DNA of 64,000 nt from Pseudaminobacter soli (ex Li et al. 2025). Lineage in GTDB: Bacteria; Pseudomonadota; Alphaproteobacteria; Rhizobiales; Rhizobiaceae. The position numbers were made by a program, and so were the translations under genes. This document shows positions 44,736 through 53,250 of the stretch, piece by piece. How positions within the stretch are numbered: the stretch's first letter is position 1; each line of letters begins with the position of its first letter. The notes beneath the pieces were generated by a model, which saw only the letters and a list, made by a program, of their open reading frames with translations, had not been told where the DNA came from and did no database searches. The stretch covers positions 1-64,000 of the forward strand of contig NZ_JARXVF010000012.1 of assembly GCF_029892515.1 (NCBI RefSeq), read 5' to 3'.

Positions 44736-45824
44736 TTAGATACCGGACCGAGTTAGACGAAAGGCGGTCGGCTCACGGAGCCACGCATCAATGTCCCAGC
44801 CGAGCAGCCACTCCACATTGCCCCCGGAACCAGAAAAGACACCGCTATTCTCGGACAGCCGGATGCTCGACACGATGATGAGGCCGGTATTTCCCTTCTC
44901 ACTCATATGAAGTTCGACTTCGTTGGCCGTCATGAAAATGCCGTCAGCACGGTCGCTGGTCGTGCCTTTGACCTCGACCTTTATTTGTTTCCCGCTCAAC
45001 GTCGCCTCGAAATCGAAAGGGTTCGAGGCCGATGTGTCTCGAACTGCATAGCCCTTGGAGCGCAGAAATTGCGCAGCTACGTCCATGGCTCTCTGCTCCA
45101 CGGCCTTTCTTGCTGGTGCCGATAGCCCGTATCCCTGTCGCCCGGAGGGTCGATGAAGCGGGTTCAGCGCGGCACTGATTTCCAACTCACGTTGATCCGC
45201 ATCTGTAAGGTCGCGCCCGCTGGCTTGCGCCGTATAGATGGGCCGGAGCCGCTGAGCGGCTTGATGAAACAGGTCGTCGAAGTCGCTAGCACTGATATCG
45301 GAATATGCAACGCGGTGGGATATGGCAGTAGCTCGCTGAAACGAAAGCGGAAGGGGCCGTCGTGCTCCGAACTCGGCGGGATCGTCGAACGGGGCCAAGG
45401 TTCCGAACTCCTCCAGAACTACCCCGCGCGCCCATTCAGTTTGCGCGTCTAGCTCATGATCTGGAAGCGGCACCGAACTTCCCTTGTGAAAGCGCGAGGA
45501 GCCGCACCCGACAGTGATGTGCACGGCTGATCCATCGGTCGAAAAGTGCGTGACGCAATAGAAGCCCTCGGTCGGATTTGGCGACATGTTGCGCGAGCAG
45601 AACCTCACCCACGGAAGCTCCGTCTTTCGGCCAATCCCGTCCGAGGCTTCCGAAAGGAAATCGCGACCGAATGAACCCAAAGCCGCAGCCAACCGAGGGC
45701 GAAGCCCTTCAATCTCCGATTTTAGATCGCTCCTCACCAACCGCCCTCGCTCCTGCATGGCGGGTGTGTTTTCTGGAGAATATTCAGGTTGAAGCTCACA
45801 GATACGTGCCAGTGTTTCCCGCAT
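44736..45824 (-). CDS. MrcB-like / DUF3883 nuclease candidate
   Basis: The 362-aa protein has an N-terminal MrcB/DUF3578-like domain (LPWVRFCSRNMSPNPTEGFY, VTHFSTDGSAVHITVGCG), known from McrB-like restriction factors. Its C-terminal DUF3883-type domain (residues about 255-350) has NPFDFEATLSGKQIKVEVKG, where Asp and the EVK triad form a PD-(D/E)xK nuclease core. Modification-dependent restriction is the likely role; no methyltransferase or GTPase partner is adjacent. ATG at 45824 follows AAGGGGGA; the frame could extend to 45851. Confidence 0.8.
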   Translation of the reverse strand: MRETLARICELQPEYSPENTPAMQERGRLVRSDLKSEIEGLRPRLAAALGSFGRDFLSEASDGIGRKTELPWVRFCSRNMSPNPTEGFYCVTHFSTDGSAVHITVGCGSSRFHKGSSVPLPDHELDAQTEWARGVVLEEFGTLAPFDDPAEFGARRPLPLSFQRATAISHRVAYSDISASDFDDLFHQAAQRLRPIYTAQASGRDLTDADQRELEISAALNPLHRPSGRQGYGLSAPARKAVEQRAMDVAAQFLRSKGYAVRDTSASNPFDFEATLSGKQIKVEVKGTTSDRADGIFMTANEVELHMSEKGNTGLIIVSSIRLSENSGVFSGSGGNVEWLLGWDIDAWLREPTAFRLTRSGI

Positions 45825-46070
45825 CGGTCCCCCTTGTTCGTGCAGCCCCATTATTGATGGTGCTGTCTATCCATGAAAATTCTCCGAAAAGAAGCAATTG
45901 ATGGCATTCAATGCCGACATACAGAAGCTACCGAACCGGGCTTGCTCAGTCGATGTTCTTACGGAGGAGTTTGGTTCATCGCGAACTTCGACCATCACGA
46001 GATGGGTCCACTTGGTGGGGCGCGCGGCGTGATGAAGTGATAGGGTAGCTCACCACCGGACGAGGATGCC

Positions 46071-46244
46071 ATGCCAAACGATAAGCCCGCAGTAAACCAC
46101 GAGGGACAGCCTGAAGGAAAGCCTGAGCCCGATAAGGACGACACTCCCCGTCAGGATAATCCGAGCCGTTTCGCCAGCTTCCGAGGCCATGCTGGCGGGG
46201 GCATAACCACCGACGAACTCATGGCTCTTACGCGCGGCGAATAG
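46071..46244 (+). CDS. Small protein with VapB-like antitoxin tail
   Basis: A 57-aa ORF with GAGG 8 nt before ATG. A charged, proline-rich N-terminus (MPNDKPAVNHEGQPEGKPEP) leads to RFASFRGHAGGGITTDELMA and LTRGE. The tail matches the C-terminal toxin-binding peptide of VapB-type antitoxins, which typically ends TTDEIMxLTRGE. No VapC/PIN toxin follows; a terminator lies 44 nt downstream. It may be an orphan antitoxin or an anti-toxin decoy. Confidence 0.6.
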   Translation: MPNDKPAVNHEGQPEGKPEPDKDDTPRQDNPSRFASFRGHAGGGITTDELMALTRGE

Positions 46245-46287
46245 GCGGTGTGACATAGAAGACACGTTTCCTCGGAGAAACTGAAAA

Positions 46288-46310
46288 GGCCCGGAGCAAT
46301 CCGGGCCTTT
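46288..46310 (+). terminator. Terminator after the VapB-like ORF
   Basis: GGCCCGGA/TCCGGGCC, an 8-bp stem with GCAA loop, followed by TTT. A diverged copy of the same hairpin with its flanks lies at 46435-46494. Confidence 0.75.
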
Positions 46311-46322
46311 GCTTTCTCGGCG

Positions 46323-46402
46323 CGTGAAATTACTCCCTGGGAGTAAAATCACCCACCGGGGAGTGAAATCATTCCCCGGAGAATGAAACCGGTTGGGCTC
46401 AC
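46323..46402. repeat. Four iteron-like 20-bp direct repeats near attR
   Basis: Units begin at about 46324, 46343, 46363 and 46383, with the pattern GTGAAATCA-yyCCCCGGGGA. Each unit contains a small palindrome such as ACTCCCTGGGAGT or ATTCCCCGGAGAAT. The array is flanked by two copies of a 56-60-bp segment (46260-46315 and 46435-46494) that share AGACACGTTTC and GAAACTGAAAAGGC. Could be recombinase accessory sites, a replication origin or protein-binding operators. Confidence 0.6.
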
Positions 46403-46685
46403 TAAGGCGACCCTACGAGTGGGTGTTGCCCGAAAGACACGTTTCACCGGTGAAACTGAAAAGGCTCGGAGCGATCCGGGCCTTGCTTTTTGCCTCCGGG
46501 GAACGAAATCACTCGCCGATGGCCTCCCTCTGCGATGCCGGTTGTGCTCAGCCCCTTCTCTTTTGCCTCACACAATCGCTTCGCGCGGCTGCTGGGGACC
46601 AGCGCGTTCCATGTCACAGGAAATCGCACAAGGAGTGGCTGACCTAAGCGATCTCTAGTTTGATCTGTAGGAAAACAAGGCAATT

Positions 46686-46725
46686 GCCTGTCGGGGGGAC
46701 TGAGCGTAGCGGACCTCCGCTACCA
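46686..46725. other. attR: right attachment site
   Basis: Arm GCCTGTCGGGGGG (46686-46698), then ACTGAGC, then GTAGCGGA-CC-TCCGCTAC (46706-46723), ending in the core repeat CCTCCGCTACCA. The arm is the exact reverse complement of the attL arm. Chromosomal sequence resumes at 46726. Confidence 0.85.
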
Positions 46726-47076
46726 CTTATCCCCACCGGAACTTCGAACAATTGATGCGCGTGGGTTTTCTCGCGTATCGCGCCTCCGCCACCAGCGATA
46801 CGGCTCTCTGGATCCTTGCTCCAGTTGTCTTCTAGCTCCGATCAATAGATCCTGAGCCTAGCGGACCTTTCTCCGACCGACGTTGGCAGGAACTCTTTTA
46901 CACAGAGCGACGTTTTGACGGTTCGGCCGGCGACGAGCAGCGTCTTTGCGCTGGCTCGCGATTGCCGCATCTCGATCTCATATGACTTCAATTCGCGTGG
47001 AGCGCGCGCAGTGCATTGCCTGCAATAGCCGAGTCGAATCGCAAATCTGGTTGCGACCATTTGTGGAGACTGCACG

Positions 47077-48138
47077 ATGGCTAGGATCAAGACCTCCGAC
47101 AATATCGACCAGGATCGCCGCCGCTTTCTGAGTGCTGCGGCCATGACCGTCGCTGCAGCCGAACTCCTCAAAGTCGGTCCGGCGGAAGCGCAGACCGCCG
47201 GAGGAAGTGTGTCGGGTTCGCCGGCACCGGGGACGAATGCGTCCTTTAATTCGGCGAAGCAGATCAATGCCGGCGAGCTGAACGTCGGATATGTTGAGGC
47301 CGGTCCGGCCGACGGCCCCGCGGTCATTCTTCTGCACGGCTGGCCCTACGACATTTACAGCTTTGTGGACGTGGTGCCCATTCTGGCTTCGGCCGGATAT
47401 CGGGTGATCGTCCCCTATCTGCGCGGCTATGGCTCGACCCGGTTTCTTTCAGATGAAACGTTCCGGAACGGTCAGCCGTCCGTGTTTGCCGTCGATACCA
47501 TTGCCCTTATGGACGGTCTCCATATCCAGAAAGCAACCCTGGCTGGTTTTGACTGGGGTGCGCGAACGGCCAACATCGTCGCGGCAGTTTGGCCGGAGCG
47601 CTGCAAGGCAATGGTTTCGGTGAGCGGTTACCTGATCGGCAGCCAGGAAGGCGGCAAGAAGCCATTGCCGCCCAAGGCCGAGCTCCAATGGTGGTACCAA
47701 TTCTATTTTGCAACCGACCGCGGTCGGGCCGGCTACGACCAAAACCGGCGGGATTTTGCCAAGCTCATTTGGCAGCTCGCTTCGCCGCAATGGAAGTTCG
47801 ACGATGCCACGTTCGACCGTAGCGCGGTGTCCCTGACCAATCCCGACCACGTCGCCATCGTCATCCACAATTACCGCTGGCGACTCGGCCTGGCCTCCGG
47901 CGACCCGAAATACGACGATTTGGAAGCAAGGCTTGCCAAGGCTCCGGTCATCACCGTGCCGACCATTACCATGGAAGGCGACGCCAATGGCGCGCCACAC
48001 CCTGAGGCCAGTTCCTATGCCGACAAATTCACCGGCAAATACGAACACCGGCTGATCACGGGTGGCATAGGGCACAATCTGCCGCAGGAAGCGCCGCAGG
48101 CCTTCGCCCAAGCAGTGATCGACGCCGACCGCCATTGA
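47077..48138 (+). CDS. Tat-exported epoxide-hydrolase-like alpha/beta hydrolase
   Basis: The 353-aa protein begins with a Tat signal (DQDRRRFLSAAAMTVAAAEL). The hydrolase fold shows HGWPYD (HGxP, oxyanion hole) and nucleophile elbow GFDWGAR with Asp159 rather than Ser. An Asp nucleophile with HGxP is typical of epoxide hydrolases and related dehalogenases, acting through an ester intermediate. The catalytic His is in GGIGHNLPQEAP. The 350 nt between attR and this gene hold nothing recognisable. ATG at 47077 follows TGGAG. Confidence 0.85.
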   Translation: MARIKTSDNIDQDRRRFLSAAAMTVAAAELLKVGPAEAQTAGGSVSGSPAPGTNASFNSAKQINAGELNVGYVEAGPADGPAVILLHGWPYDIYSFVDVVPILASAGYRVIVPYLRGYGSTRFLSDETFRNGQPSVFAVDTIALMDGLHIQKATLAGFDWGARTANIVAAVWPERCKAMVSVSGYLIGSQEGGKKPLPPKAELQWWYQFYFATDRGRAGYDQNRRDFAKLIWQLASPQWKFDDATFDRSAVSLTNPDHVAIVIHNYRWRLGLASGDPKYDDLEARLAKAPVITVPTITMEGDANGAPHPEASSYADKFTGKYEHRLITGGIGHNLPQEAPQAFAQAVIDADRH

Positions 48139-48608
48139 TCGACGTCATCTTGCCGAATGTGACCAGTCGGTTCTGACGCGGGCCAATCGGCTTGGCCCCC
48201 AAATGCGGCCATGCTGCCTTTACGTTAGCTTTAGTGACCGGCTTCCCACACCCCAGACAGAAGTTTACGACTACCCCCTCAAAGTTCAGCCTGGTGTCAC
48301 GATTTTGCCGTAGAGGGCTGGCGAGAGGTGCGGAGTGAATGTCGATCTTTGATCTGGAGCGAAGGGGTTCGCCCTGAGGGGACAGTGAACGAGCTGGGCG
48401 ACCGCAATGGTCTTTCCCAACGGTCATGTTGCTTCGAAAAGCACGAGCTTTTCTTTTACGAAGGCTTTGGCTATTCCGCTTTGACAAGGAGAGGTCAGTC
48501 GCAAAAGCGGTGCATGTTCAGCCGATAGACAACGCCTGCCCCAAGACATGGCATGACGCCGCAGAGATATGCTCCGCGACGCTCGACTTATAACTAGAGA
48601 GAGTGGAA
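48139..48608. other. Intergenic stretch before the Pls/PosA gene
   Basis: About 470 nt with no convincing gene. A minus-strand frame contains NFCLGCGKPVTKANVKAAWP and lacks start signals; it may be a decayed fragment. Promoter elements for the synthetase gene are expected near 48500. Confidence 0.5.
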
Positions 48609-51600
48609 ATGGATCACGGTGTTGATGGCGCCAAGCTCGACAAGGGCGCGGCGACCAACCAGCAGGGGGCTGCAGTCGAGACCGGCGGTACGGCAGAAAG
48701 CGCCGCCTCAACTACGATTGGGCGCCCTCAGATTCTGACAGGGGCTGATTTTGCTCGAATTGGGCAACCGGACGAACGCCTCGACAGATTCTTCGAGCAG
48801 CTTGCCGAGAAGTTCGGCCCCTCGCCTGCCGTGATCTCGGACGGGCGTGCGTGGACGTACCGGGAGATCGATAAGCGCGCAAACCAGTTGGCGCATCTGC
48901 TTGCCGACCGTGGCGTCCGGCCGGGGGACCGGGTGGGATTGCTGCTCGACCGATCCGCCGAGACCTACATCGCCGTGCTCGCGGTGATGAAGGCCGGCGC
49001 CGCATTCGTCCCGCTCGCCACCGCATTCCCCGAAGAGCGCATGACGCTCATCATCGAGGACGCCAGCGTCGGGCTGGTCATCACCATTTCGAACTACGCG
49101 GCACGTGCCGAACGGATGCCCGTTCCACACGTGCTGATCGACAGCGCTTCCGTCGAAATCTCGGCCCGGCCGGACACGCCGCTGCGTCCCGACACCTCCG
49201 GCGACGACACCTGCTACATCCTCTACACGTCGGGCACCACGGGCAGGCCCAAGGGCGTGGCGGTAAAGCACCAGAGCTTCTGCAATTTCGTGCGGGTCGC
49301 GGCGGAATCCTACGGCTATCGGCCGAGCGACCGCATCTATCAGGGCATGACCATCGCCTTTGACTTCTCCTCAGAGGAGATTTGGGTGCCCTTTGCCGCC
49401 GGCGCGACTGTCGTACCCGCGCCCGGCCAGCAGCCGCTGGTGGGCGAGGAACTCGCGGACTTCCTGCGCGCCAACGAAGTCACCTGCATGGCCTGCAGCC
49501 CGACGCTTTTGTCCTCCATCGAGAGCGAAGTGCCGAACCTGCGGGCGATCCTGGTGGGAGGCGAGGCCTGTCCGCACAATCTGGTTGTGCGCTGGGACAA
49601 GCCGGGCCGGCAGATCCTCAACACCTATGGCCCCACCGAGGCCACCGTCACGGCGACGATGGGGCTTCTGACCGCGGACAAGCCGGTGACCATCGGCGCG
49701 CCGCTGCCCACCTATTCCATAGTCATCCTCGACCCGGAGAAACCAGAGGTTACTCCGCCCGGCGAACTGGGCGAGATCGGCATCGCCGGCATGGGCGTCG
49801 CCGTCGGCTACCTCAACCGGCCGGACCTGACCGAGCAGAAATTCATTCACGATTTCCTCGATCTGCCGAACAATCCCTCGAAGCGCATCTACCGGACCGG
49901 CGACCTTGGCCGCATCAACGATGACGGCAAGATCGAATATCGCGGGCGCATCGACACGCAGGTCAAGATTCGCGGCTATCGCATCGAGCTTGGCGAGATC
50001 GAGGCCGTGCTGCTGGACCAGCCGGCAATCGCGCAGGCCGCCGTCACGACCTGGGAGGTGGAGCCCGGCCGTGTGGAACTCGTTGCCTACTATGCGTCCA
50101 AACAGGGCCTGCCGCCGATTTCCCGCTCCGACATCGTCGCGGACATGAGGCGGCGACTGCCTGACTACATGGTGCCGTCTTATCTGGAGGAAGTGCCGGC
50201 GATCCCGATGACGGTCTCGAACAAGGCCGATCTGCGCAAGTTGCCGAAACCCACCAGCCTGCGGCTTTCGACCGATCGGACGATCGTGCCGCCCAGCAAC
50301 GACGATGAACGCTTCCTCGTTGCGGCCCTGGCCGAGGTGCTGAAAATCGAAGAGGTGTCGGTGGAGGACAACTTCTTCGACGATCTCGGCGCCAACTCCC
50401 TGTTGATGGCTCGCTTCTGCGCGCGCGTTCGTACCCGGCCGGAATGGGCGACGACATCGATGCGCGACATCTACCTCCTCCCCACCATCGCGCGCCTCGC
50501 GCAGCACCTGAAGGTGCCGGAAAAGGCAAGTGCGGCCACCTTCGAGCCGGTTCTCACGCACCGGGCATCCAATTTCGCCTATTGGGTCTCTGGCCTGGCG
50601 CAATTGTTGTTCTACGGCGTCTACAGCTACGTCAGCCTGTGGGTCTTCAATTACGGCCTCAACTGGGTCTACGACAAGCTCGACGAGCCGGTACAGCTCT
50701 ACCTTCGCTGCGTGCTGCTGTCCGCCGGCGCCTTCTTCGGCATGTCCGGCTTCGCCATCATCGCAAAATGGCTGCTTGTGGGCCGCTGGAAGCCGGAAGC
50801 CTTCCCCATCTGGGGATGGCGCTACTATCGCTTCTGGGTGGTGCAGACATTGATCCGCACCGCGCCGGTGGTTCTGTTCCGAGGCAACCCACTCTACAGC
50901 ATCTATCTGCGGCTTCTCGGCGCCAAGCTCGGGCACAACACGGTGATCGAGTGCCGCACGGTGCCCGTCTGCACCGACCTCATTTCGATCGGCGACAACA
51001 CGATCCTGCGCAAGGAATCGATGATTCTCGGCTATCGCGCACAGTCCGGCTATATCCATACCGGACCGCTGACCATCGGCCGCGGCGCCTTCGTGGGCGT
51101 CGGGAGCACGATCGATATCGACACCAGCATGGGCGACAACTCCCAGCTTGGTCATGCCTCTTCGCTCCAGCGCGGACAGAGCATCCCGGCTGGCGAGCAC
51201 TGGCACGGATCGCCGGCCGTCCCCACTTCGGCGGACTATTGCAAGGTGCGCAATGTCAACGCTTCCAATATCCGGCGCATCCTCTTCGAGGCAGCCCAGC
51301 TTGTCGTGCTGCTGACCGTCGTCACTCCGCTGCCGCTTCTGTTCCACAGCTATTGGCAGAACGTCAGCGACGATTATCAGGAGACGATCGGCATCGTCGC
51401 TTACGGCACCGCGATCACGGTGCTCGGCTATATCGTCGTGGCCTTCTTGGCTGCTACCATTCTGCCGCGTTTGATCAGAGTGATCCTGAAGCCCGGCCGC
51501 GCGTATACCCTTTACGGGTTCCGCTACTGGCTGCAGACCGTCGTCGAATTCAGCAGCAATTCGCGCGTTCTCAACCTCCTGTTCGGAGACAGCTCGGCGA

Positions 51601-52775
51601 TCGTCCACTACATCCGCAGCATCGGCTGGAACCTCAACAACGTGGTGCAAACCGGTTCCAACTTCGGCAGCAACCAGCAGCACGAAAATCCGCTTCTGTG
51701 CGAGATCGGCTCCGGTACGATGGTGTCGGACGGACTGTTCATGATCAACATGCACAAATCCGCCTCCGCCTTCCGCCTCGAGCACACGAAAATCGGCGAC
51801 TACAACTTCCTGGGCAACAACATCTATTATCCGCCGGATGGCCGGACGGGCCGAAACTGCCTGCTCGGCACGAAGGTGATGGTGCCCATCGATGGACCGG
51901 TGCGGGAGAACACGGGCCTTCTCGGCTCGCCGTCCTTCGAAATCCCGCGCATCGTGAACCGCGACAAGGAGCTTATCGCCGGTATCAGTGAGGACGAGCG
52001 CCGCGCCCGCCTGAAGTACAAGAACCGCTACAACACGGTGACCGCGCTTCTGTTCCTGGCGGCGCAATGGTTCATGCTGTTCGCCACCGTGGCGATCTGG
52101 GACCGCGCGCTTAACTATTACACCGACTGGGCTGAGATCGCGCTCTTCGTCGCAGTGCTCCTGACCTCGGCGATCACCATTCCGTTCTATATGCTGATCG
52201 AACGTGCGAGCCTTGGCTTCGGCAAGCTGAAGCCGCAGATGACGACCATCTACGACCCCACGTTCTGGCACCATGAGCGGCATTGGAAACTGTCGGATTC
52301 GCCGATTACCCGCCTGTTTGCGGGCACGCCGTTCCGGCCGATGATCCTGCGGATGCTGGGCGTGAAGGTGGGCCGGCGTGTTTATGACGGCGGCGCCAAC
52401 CTCACCGAGCGTTCGCTGGTGGAGATCGGCGACGATGCGACCCTCAACGAAGGTTGCGTTCTTCAGGCCCATTCCCTGGAAGAAGGCGCGTTCAAGTCGG
52501 ACTATATCCGCATCGGCAAGGGCTGTACGATCGGACCGGCTGCCTTCATCCACTATGGCGTGGTGATGGGCGAAAACTCGGTGGCCGATGTGGACTCCTT
52601 CGTGATGAAGGGCGAGGTGCTGGAGCCCAACTCCATCTGGCGCGCCAACCCGGCCAAGCCGCACGGCTTCGTAAAGCCGAACCGAGTCGGGAGCTCACAC
52701 AAACGGTCTGGCGTCCGTCCATCCGCGCCGGAAAAAGCCGTTGCCGCGCCCGCGGCCTACGAGGAGGTAGCTTGA
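48609..52775 (+). CDS. Pls/PosA-family membrane non-ribosomal peptide synthetase
   Basis: The 1388-aa protein has an adenylation domain (residues about 45-530; SGTTGRPKG at 208, TYGPTEATVTAT, YRTGDLG, VKIRGYRIELGE). Next is a carrier domain with 4'-phosphopantetheine Ser597 in DDLGANSLL. A C-terminal half has several transmembrane helices and two left-handed beta-helix segments (GDNTILRKESMILGYR; VEIGDDATLNEGCVLQAH). This is the layout of epsilon-poly-lysine synthetase (Pls) and poly-amino-acid synthetases, which polymerise one amino acid at the membrane. By manual alignment the specificity code reads D-F-E-A-L-G-T-V-T-K; the Glu is compatible with a basic substrate. A phosphopantetheinyl transferase follows. 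Confidence 0.88.
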   Translation: MDHGVDGAKLDKGAATNQQGAAVETGGTAESAASTTIGRPQILTGADFARIGQPDERLDRFFEQLAEKFGPSPAVISDGRAWTYREIDKRANQLAHLLADRGVRPGDRVGLLLDRSAETYIAVLAVMKAGAAFVPLATAFPEERMTLIIEDASVGLVITISNYAARAERMPVPHVLIDSASVEISARPDTPLRPDTSGDDTCYILYTSGTTGRPKGVAVKHQSFCNFVRVAAESYGYRPSDRIYQGMTIAFDFSSEEIWVPFAAGATVVPAPGQQPLVGEELADFLRANEVTCMACSPTLLSSIESEVPNLRAILVGGEACPHNLVVRWDKPGRQILNTYGPTEATVTATMGLLTADKPVTIGAPLPTYSIVILDPEKPEVTPPGELGEIGIAGMGVAVGYLNRPDLTEQKFIHDFLDLPNNPSKRIYRTGDLGRINDDGKIEYRGRIDTQVKIRGYRIELGEIEAVLLDQPAIAQAAVTTWEVEPGRVELVAYYASKQGLPPISRSDIVADMRRRLPDYMVPSYLEEVPAIPMTVSNKADLRKLPKPTSLRLSTDRTIVPPSNDDERFLVAALAEVLKIEEVSVEDNFFDDLGANSLLMARFCARVRTRPEWATTSMRDIYLLPTIARLAQHLKVPEKASAATFEPVLTHRASNFAYWVSGLAQLLFYGVYSYVSLWVFNYGLNWVYDKLDEPVQLYLRCVLLSAGAFFGMSGFAIIAKWLLVGRWKPEAFPIWGWRYYRFWVVQTLIRTAPVVLFRGNPLYSIYLRLLGAKLGHNTVIECRTVPVCTDLISIGDNTILRKESMILGYRAQSGYIHTGPLTIGRGAFVGVGSTIDIDTSMGDNSQLGHASSLQRGQSIPAGEHWHGSPAVPTSADYCKVRNVNASNIRRILFEAAQLVVLLTVVTPLPLLFHSYWQNVSDDYQETIGIVAYGTAITVLGYIVVAFLAATILPRLIRVILKPGRAYTLYGFRYWLQTVVEFSSNSRVLNLLFGDSSAIVHYIRSIGWNLNNVVQTGSNFGSNQQHENPLLCEIGSGTMVSDGLFMINMHKSASAFRLEHTKIGDYNFLGNNIYYPPDGRTGRNCLLGTKVMVPIDGPVRENTGLLGSPSFEIPRIVNRDKELIAGISEDERRARLKYKNRYNTVTALLFLAAQWFMLFATVAIWDRALNYYTDWAEIALFVAVLLTSAITIPFYMLIERASLGFGKLKPQMTTIYDPTFWHHERHWKLSDSPITRLFAGTPFRPMILRMLGVKVGRRVYDGGANLTERSLVEIGDDATLNEGCVLQAHSLEEGAFKSDYIRIGKGCTIGPAAFIHYGVVMGENSVADVDSFVMKGEVLEPNSIWRANPAKPHGFVKPNRVGSSHKRSGVRPSAPEKAVAAPAAYEEVA

Positions 52776-53239
52776 CGGCGAATGCCGGCAAAGAGGTGGC
52801 GATCCGCCTGGCACCCGTGACCGAGGCCAACCGGGCCTTGGTCCTGGCTTTGCAGCTTTCGCCGGATCAGATCGACTTCGTCGCCAGCAACGCGGACTCT
52901 CTGGAAGAAGCCGAACAGGACAGCGACGCGCGCCCGCGCGTTGTCATGATGGAAGATCGCGTTGTCGGGTTTCTCATGTACGAGGCGCCGGACGACGACG
53001 ACGAAGCCCGCATCTATCGCTTCATGATCGACCGCACATATCAGGGCAGAGGCTATGGCAGAGCTGCCCTCCGTCAGGCTCTGGACGAGATCAGGGGCCT
53101 CGGCCACGTGCGGCACGTTTCGATCTGCTATGCCCCCGAAAATGAAGGAGCACGGCACCTCTATCGCTCCGCCGGTTTCGTAGAACAAGGACTGGATGAG
53201 GACGGCGAGATGATTGCCGACCTCGTCCTGCGGGCATAG
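52772..53239 (+). CDS. GNAT N-acetyltransferase of the Pls cluster
   Basis: The 155-aa protein is a GNAT enzyme: RIYRFMIDRTYQGRGYGRAA carries the acetyl-CoA loop and VSICYAPENEGARHLYRSAG the C-terminal motif, like SAT/PaiA spermine or amino-acid acetyltransferases. It starts with TTG at 52772, overlapping the synthetase stop, with GAGGAGG 5 nt upstream, so it is translationally coupled. It may acylate the peptide product or its monomer, or confer self-resistance. Confidence 0.85.
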   Translation: MTANAGKEVAIRLAPVTEANRALVLALQLSPDQIDFVASNADSLEEAEQDSDARPRVVMMEDRVVGFLMYEAPDDDDEARIYRFMIDRTYQGRGYGRAALRQALDEIRGLGHVRHVSICYAPENEGARHLYRSAGFVEQGLDEDGEMIADLVLRA

Positions 53240-53250
53240 ATGGGCGATCT

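Larger units (their letters stand above)
32968..46725. mobile_element. Serine-recombinase integrative element in tRNA-Met, about 13.7 kb
   Basis: The element is bounded by a 12-bp direct repeat, CCTCCGCTACCA (32968-32979 and 46714-46725). A large serine recombinase lies at the left end and reads toward the boundary. Inside are a second serine recombinase, candidate anti-phage operons, a nuclease candidate and several unknown small genes; no conjugation, phage structural or replication genes are recognised. The DNA is patchy in composition and clearly AT-richer at 38.7-41.5 kb. The insertion restores the tRNA 3' end with CCA, so the tRNA stays intact. It is best called a genomic island or integrative mobilizable element. 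Confidence 0.88.

Noticed and set aside
46323-46402. CRISPR array
   Set aside because: Repeats of 20 bp are directly adjacent with no spacers, and no cas gene is present; iteron-like is the better description.
46842-47327. Minus-strand frame between attR and the epoxide-hydrolase-like gene
   Set aside because: It overlaps the start of the hydrolase gene in antisense, has no start signals and looks random.
49371-52664. 1097-codon minus-strand frame opposite the Pls/PosA gene
   Set aside because: Composition (His/Arg/Asp/Gly repeats) is that of an antisense shadow, and the plus-strand domains are clear.
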